Under the pieces are notes generated by a model. That model did no database searches, was not told the origin of the DNA, and saw only the letters and a program-made list of their open reading frames with translations. From positions 1,612,001 to 1,676,000 of the forward strand of contig NZ_CP014213.1 in the NCBI RefSeq assembly GCF_003268005.1: a stretch of DNA of 64,000 nt, given 5' to 3'. Positions within the stretch are counted from its first letter, which is position 1; each line of letters opens with the position of its first letter. The position numbers and the translations under genes were made by a program. Source of the DNA: Methanosphaera sp. BMS. Lineage in GTDB: Archaea > Methanobacteriota > Methanobacteria > Methanobacteriales > Methanobacteriaceae. Below, piece after piece: positions 46,081 through 53,821 of the stretch.

Positions 46081-47640
46081 TTATTTGAATGTTATCTTGC
46101 ATAATTTATAGTCATCGTTTTGGTAGACCACTTCGGCATAAGTTGCTATAGATGTATCCTTCCGGATAAGCAGATATGTGACACCCAAGTTGTCAAGCTC
46201 ACTTATCGTCGCCTGGCTGTTAACAATGTGAACAGGATCTATCACATACTCCGGTATGGACTCGGTAAAACCACCATAGACGACACTGGCATTGGTTGAT
46301 GAGACAATAATCGTATCCATAATGGCATCCTCCGATACTACAAGACCTGAAACATTATTTTTCATCATATACCCCGTCATATCATAGCGGCTACCGGCAA
46401 GACTTGAATCACCATATCTATCCGCGATGATTGAAGGCTTTAGCGTAGAGCCTACAGGGTCAAAGAATATGTGAAATTCATCCGGAAGTAGCGTTACACC
46501 CTTATCATCATCATCCATCAAATCAGGAGTATAACTGTCCACATAGCTGATACAGGCACCCAATGAGTATATGACAAAGAGCACCAGGATTATCTTTCGC
46601 AGATTGATGGACTTCAATGAATCGATTAAATAATCAACACCTATTCCAGCTATCAGTATGAGCGGATAGGCACTGACTTCAAATATTCTTATTGAAACCG
46701 TGTCAAAACCCAATAGGGGCACCTGACTTAACAGTACAATTGATAAGGACCATAATGCCAGGAAGATACTTTTTGAGGATTTTTCATTATACAAACAGTA
46801 AAATCCCATTAACGTAAACAATGACGGAATAATACCATAATATTTTATCAGAAACTCGTCGATACGAAGATAGCTGCCGGCTATTGAATTGAATACCAAT
46901 GTATAATTCATTGCTATATACAACCACCATGGTGCCGATAAGATAAAGGAGAATATGGCGTAAAATGCCAAATATTTCCACCTAACCCTACGGGTAATGA
47001 TTAGATATAATGTGTATAATCCAAGTACACCCGTTGTTATGATGGCCGTGGCCATGTGCAGGTTGCATATTAACGAAAAGCATACCGCGGATGCTATGAT
47101 CTTTTTAGATGAGTTTTCATCGAATGCCTCATAATAAAATAGTAATGCAAGCATTGAGAATGCTATTGCAAGTGTTGCGGGCGTACATATTACGGACCTG
47201 TTGAACGTTGCAAAACTCATCATTGCAATAAATGACGTGAAAAGACTGATTCTGATGTTGTCATCGGATAATCTATATGCAACGTATCCTATCACAAATA
47301 TCATGAAGAATGAAAAGAAAGGCTGTAGAAGCCAGGTGACTGCAAATGGGTTAAGATTAAATATATTGCATATAACTCCCAGAAAGAAGTGAAAAAGTGG
47401 AGGATACATTATCAGTCTACCTGTCGGTGCAACCGTTGAATAATCCCAGAATACAAGCCCATTGTTCATGTAGAGATTGACCATGTGAATATGATAATAT
47501 ACATCCCAGCTGATGGGATATGAAAACTTGTAGAGTAAAAGACAAGTCACAATAAATGATATGACCGCCGGAAGAATTATTATTTTCTTGTTGTTTAATA
47601 TTTTATTCATGGATATCAACACGGATGTTTTTGGAGGCAT
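46081..47640 (-). CDS. polytopic membrane protein, GT-C-like
   Basis: 519 residues with about 11 membrane helices in the first ~390 and a 120-residue extracellular tail. The first loop SYPISWDVYYHIHMVNLYM has an acidic-aromatic motif like GT-C glycosyltransferases, and LIMYPPLFHFFLGVI follows. This would fit a lipid-linked sugar transferase or an oligosaccharide enzyme, but no catalytic set is proven. The in-frame ATG at 47610 could be the start instead of 47640, as neither has a clear ribosome site. It is the first gene of the pair with the surface protein. Confidence 0.7.
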   Translation of the reverse strand: MPPKTSVLISMNKILNNKKIIILPAVISFIVTCLLLYKFSYPISWDVYYHIHMVNLYMNNGLVFWDYSTVAPTGRLIMYPPLFHFFLGVICNIFNLNPFAVTWLLQPFFSFFMIFVIGYVAYRLSDDNIRISLFTSFIAMMSFATFNRSVICTPATLAIAFSMLALLFYYEAFDENSSKKIIASAVCFSLICNLHMATAIITTGVLGLYTLYLIITRRVRWKYLAFYAIFSFILSAPWWLYIAMNYTLVFNSIAGSYLRIDEFLIKYYGIIPSLFTLMGFYCLYNEKSSKSIFLALWSLSIVLLSQVPLLGFDTVSIRIFEVSAYPLILIAGIGVDYLIDSLKSINLRKIILVLFVIYSLGACISYVDSYTPDLMDDDDKGVTLLPDEFHIFFDPVGSTLKPSIIADRYGDSSLAGSRYDMTGYMMKNNVSGLVVSEDAIMDTIIVSSTNASVVYGGFTESIPEYVIDPVHIVNSQATISELDNLGVTYLLIRKDTSIATYAEVVYQNDDYKLCKITFK

Positions 47641-47836
47641 TGTATTCTGATGAGTTTACTCAACACCTATTAATAATTATACTTCTATATATTATCGTTA
47701 TTATTTCTTTTTAGGATATTAAAGTGGATGCATGAATCTTCTTTATTTAAACCGAATTAGGAATAATGTCAATAGAAATTGTTAAATAATTTCATGAAGA
47801 AAGAGTTAAAATAAATTAAGTTAAAAGGTGATGACT

Positions 47837-48064
47837 ATGTTTGACGGAAGCGACGATTGGAACATAAGACTGATATTGGACAACGTGGAATTTTTACCGG
47901 ACATCTATGCAAAGGTCACATTAATTCAAGCGGATACTGCCATGGCCAATTGCTTGAAGATGTATGAACTCGGATTGATGGATGCTGATGAACTGGAAAG
48001 AAGACGTCAGATATATATCAGACAATACAATGCCGTTGAGGAATTTACAAACGGCAAAAAATAA
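47837..48064 (+). CDS. small conserved-looking hypothetical protein
   Basis: 75 residues: MFDGSDDWNIRLILDNVEFL, an amphipathic middle and a C-terminal helix (LGLMDADELERRRQIYIRQY). No signal or cysteine pair. GGTGAT is five bases before ATG 47837; GTG and ATG codons just upstream overlap that site and were rejected. It is divergent from the membrane protein gene upstream. Family not recognised; function unknown. Confidence 0.65.
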   Translation: MFDGSDDWNIRLILDNVEFLPDIYAKVTLIQADTAMANCLKMYELGLMDADELERRRQIYIRQYNAVEEFTNGKK

Positions 48065-48149
48065 ATAAAGATGTGAATTGAGAGTAATCCTCTCATTTTA
48101 CAATGTTTTTAATCATTTGATGATGGCAAATATTATTTTAAGTAAAATA

Positions 48150-48515
48150 TCAGATAACCTTCAGATTACCCCCTTCTTCGAGAATCAATTCTTTCTGTCC
48201 ATTATACTGGGTTACTTTTGCCTTTATGTTAACTTTTTCGCCTCTATGTATCTCAACCACGTTTAACGTTGATGCAAATATTACCAGGTTGATTCTGGAG
48301 GTATTGTCCTTTAGGGTTATTATTGTCGTACCGCCTTTAGTCTTGTGTATATCCTCGACGATTGCCGTTACTTCCACCTGATTGTCTATTTTGGAGTTAT
48401 CTATCTTATCTATGGTCAATTTCTCGGGATTGACATAGGGACTTAATAATATTATTGCAAGCAAACCAACAGCGGCCGTGATTATACATATTTTAAATAT
48501 TTTATTATCGTTCAT
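48150..48515 (-). CDS. membrane-anchored OB-fold protein
   Basis: 121 residues: one N-terminal membrane helix (residues 6-27) followed by an OB-fold (VEVTAIVEDIHKTKGGTTIITLKDNTSRINLVIF, then GEKVNIKAKVTQYNGQKELIL), the type that binds nucleic acid in exonuclease VII or tRNA-binding proteins. The anchor predicts an outer face location, so nucleic acid outside or at the membrane may be the ligand; this is inference. It lies 37 bases downstream of the TIM-barrel gene start side, on the same strand. Confidence 0.75.
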   Translation of the reverse strand: MNDNKIFKICIITAAVGLLAIILLSPYVNPEKLTIDKIDNSKIDNQVEVTAIVEDIHKTKGGTTIITLKDNTSRINLVIFASTLNVVEIHRGEKVNIKAKVTQYNGQKELILEEGGNLKVI

Positions 48516-48552
48516 AATATTTTATACAATATATACTATATTAATCATATTA

Positions 48553-49278
48553 TTAAATGTTTGTCAAATTTTCAATTATATTCTTACATTTTAGTACATC
48601 ATCAAAATTATTTAATTCAATGATGCCGTAATCAATCCTTTTAAGCAGGTCCAACTCCAGGGTACCATCACCCAATGCGATATGCTCATCATGCAATCCA
48701 TCATTATCATGTATATGGCAATAACTGATATTATCCAACCCCAATAGTTCAGATAGATTATTTGTAGTATTTGCATGGCCGGTATCAATAGTCAAGTTAC
48801 AGCCCGTGGCATTCTGTATCAATTCAAGCTCATCAAGGGTGTTTGCCAAAAAGGATTTTCTAACGGGCATGTTTTCAACAGATATTTCAACCTTTGAGCT
48901 GTCCATTATCTTGCCGATACTTTCTATTGCCAATTCCAACGCATACTTTCTCAGTCTTGAATCATTACGACCGATTTTTCCCGGATGAACCGTTATTGTC
49001 TTGGCACCTATTCTTTCAGCATAGCCCGCACAATGAATCATCTGCCTAACACTTTCAGACCTTATTCCCTTGTTGATACTTGCAATGTTAATGTCAACGG
49101 TTGGTGCATGTATCCTAATGTCCAATCCACAATCCTTAAATATATACTTATTTTCCCTTTCATAGAAGATGTCCTCTGCCAGAATTTCCAGCATTTCAAA
49201 TTCATGCCTTTTTGCCGTGTCAATTATTTCCTCGTTAGATTTCATAAACAGGGATAACGTTGAAAAACCAAGTTTCAT
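48553..49278 (-). CDS. sugar phosphate isomerase/epimerase-like TIM-barrel protein
   Basis: 241 residues of the AP endonuclease 2/xylose isomerase-like fold: MKLGFSTLSLFMKSNEEI, IRIHAPTVDIN, AKTITVHPGKIG, VENMPVRKSF, LTIDTGHANTTNNL and SYCHIHDNDGLHDEHIALGDG place the metal-binding His, Glu and Asp. Such proteins are DNA repair endonucleases or sugar isomerases; the short form lacks clear specificity marks. GGTGG is before the ATG. The OB-fold gene follows after 37 bases, likely co-transcribed. Confidence 0.85.
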   Translation of the reverse strand: MKLGFSTLSLFMKSNEEIIDTAKRHEFEMLEILAEDIFYERENKYIFKDCGLDIRIHAPTVDINIASINKGIRSESVRQMIHCAGYAERIGAKTITVHPGKIGRNDSRLRKYALELAIESIGKIMDSSKVEISVENMPVRKSFLANTLDELELIQNATGCNLTIDTGHANTTNNLSELLGLDNISYCHIHDNDGLHDEHIALGDGTLELDLLKRIDYGIIELNNFDDVLKCKNIIENLTNI

Positions 49279-49437
49279 AGCAAACCACCAAATAGAATAT
49301 TATCATTATTAAATTATATGTCTTTTCAGATAGATTAATTAACCTGCAATTAATTTCATCTTCCAAAAAAAATAAATTAAACTAAAAAAAAGCTTATGGC
49401 AACTCCCTATGGTTACATCCGATTTACAGGATTAGCG

Positions 49438-49453
49438 GTTAGCTTGAACTAAC
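49438..49453 (+). promoter_or_regulatory. putative HxlR operator upstream of the flavoprotein gene
   Basis: GTTAGCTTGAACTAAC: 5-base arms GTTAG/CTAAC around six bases, 55 bases before the flavoprotein ATG and just upstream of an AT-rich TATA-like stretch (TTTTTAAATA). It matches the palindrome at 50600-50615 at 14 of 16 positions. Confidence 0.6.
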
Positions 49454-49508
49454 TTTTGTTTTTAAATAACCAATATTACAAATAGAATAACAATAGGAGT
49501 AATTTTAT

Positions 49509-50180
49509 ATGAAATATTATGTAATTAACAGCAGTCCAAGAAAAAACTACAATACGAGTCAATTGTTAGATAAGGTAACTGAAGGAATAACAGATGCACT
49601 TAAAGATAAAACCGAGAATGTTGAAATAGAAAGAGTAAATTTATATGATTTAAACTATACAGGTTGCAGGTCATGCTTCTTATGTAAACAAAAGGACGGA
49701 CCATTTTATGGAACATGTCCTGTAAATGATGACATAAAGGACATAATAGCCGATATGACCAGTTGTGACGGCATAATTTTTGGAAGCCCGGTATACTTTG
49801 CAGACATAAATGGAATGATTAGATCATTTATTGAAAGATTATGTTTCCCACAGTTTCCATACGCCGATATAGACATTAGCAAAAAACGCATGCCGACCGG
49901 TATAATATATGACATGAACATTAAGGAGGATAATCCATCAATGCCATTTTATAATAGCGTGTTCGACTTTTTGGAGGAGAATTTTATTGGAAGGGTATTT
50001 ACCAAGCCGTACTCACTTAAAGTAAACAACACGTACCAATTTGATGATTATTCAAAATACGTTAATGAATGGTTTGATGAAGAGGATAAACGACTGCAAA
50101 GAGAAACCCAATTTCCTAAGGACTTGGAAAAAGCATATGAAATGGGAGTCAAAATTGCAAATGATTCAATGAATAAATAA
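49509..50180 (+). CDS. flavodoxin-like NAD(P)H-dependent FMN reductase with cysteine motif
   Basis: 223 residues of the flavodoxin-2/iron-sulfur flavoprotein type: the FMN phosphate loop SSPRKNYNTSQLL at the N-terminus, GCRSCFLCKQKDGPFYGTC near residues 54-72 (a compact CxxCxxC segment that may hold a cluster or bind a redox partner), and GIIFGSPVYFADINGMIRSFIERL for flavin stacking. Substrate unknown. GGAG is nine bases before the ATG. It is one base from the end of the convergent hxlR gene and its promoter carries the putative HxlR operator, suggesting redox- or electrophile-responsive control. Confidence 0.87.
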   Translation: MKYYVINSSPRKNYNTSQLLDKVTEGITDALKDKTENVEIERVNLYDLNYTGCRSCFLCKQKDGPFYGTCPVNDDIKDIIADMTSCDGIIFGSPVYFADINGMIRSFIERLCFPQFPYADIDISKKRMPTGIIYDMNIKEDNPSMPFYNSVFDFLEENFIGRVFTKPYSLKVNNTYQFDDYSKYVNEWFDEEDKRLQRETQFPKDLEKAYEMGVKIANDSMNK

Positions 50181-50181
50181 C

Positions 50182-50550
50182 CTAGGATATTTCAAATATT
50201 TCCTTGAAATATTCTTTTATTTCTTCACGACAATCATCGTACTCTCCTGATTGAATACCATAAACACCCAATTCATATAAAATCTTATTTAATGATCTTC
50301 CTTTGCTTGTCAATATGTACTTTGTATTGGACTTGACAGATATCTTCTCAACTAATTTTTCATCCATCAAGAATTTAAGTGTATCCGACAATACGTTACT
50401 GCTTAGTTGGGAATTAATTTCCTTAAATTCATTGAAGTGTTCATATCCATTAAACATATCCCACAACAATATAACGGCCCATTTTCTATTGATTATTTCT
50501 ACAGTCTCCCTTATGGGACACCTGTTTGCTAATACTTGCTTAACATCCAT
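50182..50550 (-). CDS. HxlR-family winged-helix regulator
   Basis: 122 residues: an N-terminal cysteine (RCPIRETVEII), the winged helix core KWAVILLWDMFNGYEHFNEF and SSNVLSDTLKFLMDEKLVEK, then SKGRSLNKILYEL. HxlR proteins sense aldehydes, quinones or redox stress, often through the first cysteine. GTGAT stands four bases before ATG 50550; ATG 50556 overlaps that site. It faces the flavoprotein gene tail to tail, with the stop codons one base apart. A palindrome just upstream of its start is probably the autoregulatory site. Confidence 0.9.
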   Translation of the reverse strand: MDVKQVLANRCPIRETVEIINRKWAVILLWDMFNGYEHFNEFKEINSQLSSNVLSDTLKFLMDEKLVEKISVKSNTKYILTSKGRSLNKILYELGVYGIQSGEYDDCREEIKEYFKEIFEIS

Positions 50551-50599
50551 CTGCATCACTGTTTATAATATATGTTAAATGTAATATTTTAGAGGAAGG

Positions 50600-50615
50600 G
50601 TTAGTTTAAACTAAC
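50600..50615 (-). promoter_or_regulatory. perfect palindrome upstream of hxlR
   Basis: GTTAGTTTAAACTAAC is fully symmetrical and lies about 50 bases before the hxlR start, just downstream of the TATA-like CTATAAAAAG read on the minus strand. Binding there would block initiation. It has the same arms as the site at 49438-49453. Confidence 0.65.
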
Positions 50616-50687
50616 TTAACTTTTTATAGAAAAAGGAAGGTATTCATGAAAAGATTGGAGAAGATGAATCTTGAAAAAAATTAGTTA

Positions 50688-52364
50688 TCAGGAGTTTTGT
50701 AACTCCAACATTTGATGAAGCTTGGCGATTGTATCCACCTGGTCCAATCCTATGTCATCACGTACTCGTTTTATTGCCGGAAATCTCAACGAATAGCCGG
50801 ATTCATATTCATTGCTTTCAACTATTTCACTGTAGGCCACCTCAAGTATAACGGCCGGCTTGAACACCACCGTCTGCTCTGAGGTTGATATGATGTATTC
50901 CTGCATTCGGTCTGTCATGTTTGCAAGCATTTCATCATCCATTCCTGTTGCGGCATGTACCAGGGTTTTATATTCACCGCTGTCCTCATCGTATAATGAT
51001 AAGAGGTATGATCCGAAGAACTTGGCACGTTTGCCCTTACCATATATTCCACCGGTTATTACACAATCCAATGTTTCACGTATTGGCTTGTATTTTAGCA
51101 TTGCCTTTCCACGTTTTCCCGGTGAATATGGACTGGTTTTGTCCTTGAACATTATTCCCTCATGTCCGGCTTCTATTGACCAGTTGAATAATTCTTCGGC
51201 TTCATTATAGTTTTCAGGTGTTACCATTCGCATAGTACTTAGTTCAACATGATCGGATTCGGTTACAATTTCCTCAAGCAGTTGTCTTCTTTTTTCAAGT
51301 GGTTCTTCAGCGGTAGGTTTTTTATAATATAATACATCAAAGAGGAATAGTTTAAGCGGCACTTCATCCATCATCTTGTCTATGTCATATTTTCTTTTGA
51401 CCCTCTGCAATATGTACTGGAATGAAATCGGTTTTCCATCCTTTGTTGCTATAACTTCCCCCTCTACTATGAAGTCTTCATCGTCAATGGCACCTTCGAC
51501 GTATTCCACTACCTCAGGAAGAGCGTTTGTAACGTTTTCCAGTCTTCTTGTGAAAATCTTTGTTGTCCCGTCAAAGTGGTGTATCTGCACTCTTATTCCA
51601 TCATATTTTGTTTCACTGATTACTTCCTTCATCTCATCTATGCTTTCCTTTATTCCGGGACTTAGTTGTGCAAGCATTGGACGTATCGGCTTACCCGGCT
51701 GGATTGTCAAGCTTTTTACCGATTCAACTGACTCTGTGGCCCTTTTTGCAACTTCTCCCAAATCGTTTGAGAGCATGTATGCACGGTCTATTACGTCTTT
51801 GTCGATATCATATGCCTTTGCTATTGCATCTACAAGGGTACCTTCACCGACACCTATACGTAGCCTTTCGGTTATTGTCCGAGTAATGTATTTTGCCTCT
51901 ATTGGCTCGGCTGAGGTATACAGCTCCAACAGATAGTTTAGTTTCTTGTTCTGTGATTTGCTTCCGGTTATCTCTTCCGTTTTTCTTAGGTTGGAGATTA
52001 CCTTTGCTACTGTCAGGGGTACCTTGAAGAACGTTACCTGCTTATTGTTTGCAACCAACTCCTCTGTTATTTCTCCCATATCCCCGACGGATGCCAGCTT
52101 GTTTTCTATGACTGTGGTGTTTTCACCCAGAAGCTTTGAGAGTGCCTTTATGATTAGCTGGGTGGATATTCCCATCTCCTTTTCACTCCATGGAGGAAAT
52201 ATTTTTCCCTGCAATAGAAGCGTGATGTCATATGTTATCTCGGGATCGTTTTGCTTGATGTCCTTCAGAAAATCCGCGAGTATGTCCCTTTTTTCCAGGC
52301 GTGCAGGTGTAGCTGCTACCTTTTCATAGCATTCCACCAGTTTTATGTATGATGTTTTGGTCAT
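50688..52364 (-). CDS. lig: ATP-dependent DNA ligase
   Basis: Seals nicks, mainly between Okazaki fragments. About 558 residues: an all-helical DNA-binding domain (to ~220), the adenylation domain with the active lysine in ETKYDGIRVQIHHFDG (Lys253), EGEVIATKDGKP, EGIMFKDKTSPYSPGKRGKAMLKYKP and the OB domain ending in YSLRFPAIKRVRDDIG. GTGAT precedes ATG 52364; an in-frame GTG at 52373 is not needed. It follows the DUF2971-like gene by 13 bases, so they share a transcript, and lies near polC. Confidence 0.96.
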   Translation of the reverse strand: MTKTSYIKLVECYEKVAATPARLEKRDILADFLKDIKQNDPEITYDITLLLQGKIFPPWSEKEMGISTQLIIKALSKLLGENTTVIENKLASVGDMGEITEELVANNKQVTFFKVPLTVAKVISNLRKTEEITGSKSQNKKLNYLLELYTSAEPIEAKYITRTITERLRIGVGEGTLVDAIAKAYDIDKDVIDRAYMLSNDLGEVAKRATESVESVKSLTIQPGKPIRPMLAQLSPGIKESIDEMKEVISETKYDGIRVQIHHFDGTTKIFTRRLENVTNALPEVVEYVEGAIDDEDFIVEGEVIATKDGKPISFQYILQRVKRKYDIDKMMDEVPLKLFLFDVLYYKKPTAEEPLEKRRQLLEEIVTESDHVELSTMRMVTPENYNEAEELFNWSIEAGHEGIMFKDKTSPYSPGKRGKAMLKYKPIRETLDCVITGGIYGKGKRAKFFGSYLLSLYDEDSGEYKTLVHAATGMDDEMLANMTDRMQEYIISTSEQTVVFKPAVILEVAYSEIVESNEYESGYSLRFPAIKRVRDDIGLDQVDTIAKLHQMLELQNS

Positions 52365-52377
52365 TTTTATCACTGAT

Positions 52378-53586
52378 TTATATTAATGATTTGTAGAGCA
52401 TTCCATTTCCTTCTTTGATTTTGAATATTTTCACGTCATTGTCGTTTGCCAGTTGGTTATATTCATTGATTTTTTCTTCATTGAAGTTTTTTCCAAGATA
52501 TATTGCCTCGGGCTTCAGGAAGTCCACTTCAATCTCATCGTCGGTTAGACTGTAGACGTTTTCAAGGTCATCCTTTATTAAGTCATATATCTCATCAGAC
52601 TCAATCAGAGATATGACCTCATTTATTATTGATTTATAGTCATATTCAAGACAATCTTCTTTCATTACAAGATAATTCTTTTTGTTTAACTCCATTATCT
52701 TTGGATGTGTCATTACCTTTTCATATGCCGGCTGAAGGATTCTGTCAAGTAGCGAGTATTCCTTTTCATTGTATTTGTAGGAGTAAATGTATTCCCATCC
52801 GTTATCCTCATCGTTGATGTCATTGTCCACTTTTACAAGGCTTGCACAGTATGCGTTGTATATTTCATGGTCAAAGTCATCCCGGGATAGTTTGCTGCTT
52901 GAGTATACTACCGGAAACAGCTTGGATAAGTGATATGCATTGGTTTGGGATATTTCCTTAAAGTCATATGTAAGGCATATTCCCTCATGGCTGTTTGCAT
53001 ATTTATCCCATGTGTGTATCTTGTTGTATGGTGTTTGGAATGTTAGGGTGTATATGTTGTCCCGGTAGAGTTTCATTGTAAAGTATGTGTTTACTAGTGA
53101 AAATATCAGCTGTTGGTTTATGAATTCATTCATCGTATTTTTCCATTGCATCTGGTCATCGACGGTCATGTCACCTGTATCCTTTGAGTAGACCAAGGTC
53201 ATCAGTTTGATGAATGGAAAATCGGCTTTTTCTATGATTTCTTTTTCGTCATCCTTTAGAAATGTTGGATCTTCCTGTTTTAGGTTTTCTATTTGCTGTT
53301 GTGTGACTGCATTTAGTTGTGTTTTTATCGTTTCAACGTAATCCACACTGATTATGTCCTCATTGTAGTTTAATGATAATTTTGCCTTTTTGAGTTTGAC
53401 TTTTGCGGCAAATAATTCTTCAACATTCAATTCATCAACATTCTTATAGAACTTGGCTATTACTGGTGGAAAGTGTTCGAATTTTAGTTTATCCGCCTTT
53501 TCCAATTCTTCTTTTGTATTGTTGTTTCCAGAGAATATTTCAAAAAAACTTCTCTTCCATTCTTTGTTTAAGCTTTCATCTAACAT
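52378..53586 (-). CDS. DUF2971-like protein
   Basis: 402 residues without signal or membrane helix. The segment WDKYANSHEGICLTYDFKEI (near residue 195) and the C-terminal AIYLGKNFNEEKINEYNQLA match the pattern of DUF2971 proteins, which occur in many bacteria and some archaea and have no known function; some lie near defence genes. GGGGATTAT precedes the ATG. It is the promoter-proximal gene of a pair with lig, a setting I have not seen described. Family call is moderately sure. Confidence 0.7.
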   Translation of the reverse strand: MLDESLNKEWKRSFFEIFSGNNNTKEELEKADKLKFEHFPPVIAKFYKNVDELNVEELFAAKVKLKKAKLSLNYNEDIISVDYVETIKTQLNAVTQQQIENLKQEDPTFLKDDEKEIIEKADFPFIKLMTLVYSKDTGDMTVDDQMQWKNTMNEFINQQLIFSLVNTYFTMKLYRDNIYTLTFQTPYNKIHTWDKYANSHEGICLTYDFKEISQTNAYHLSKLFPVVYSSSKLSRDDFDHEIYNAYCASLVKVDNDINDEDNGWEYIYSYKYNEKEYSLLDRILQPAYEKVMTHPKIMELNKKNYLVMKEDCLEYDYKSIINEVISLIESDEIYDLIKDDLENVYSLTDDEIEVDFLKPEAIYLGKNFNEEKINEYNQLANDNDVKIFKIKEGNGMLYKSLI

Positions 53587-53821
53587 ATAATCCCCGTTTT
53601 AATATTTAGTATAGTAATGTTTAATATCTAATTAATTTGTTTTGTAATATTTTTTGTTTATAATATTATTATATATGTAGTTCAAAGTAAAAAATTTTTA
53701 TATGAGTATCATCATAAAATAATATTCTCACAAAAAAATGAATAGTACAAAAATACAATATATAATATACTGAAGACAAAAAAAATATCATGATAATAAC
53801 AATTAAAGAAGGAGGTTAAAC

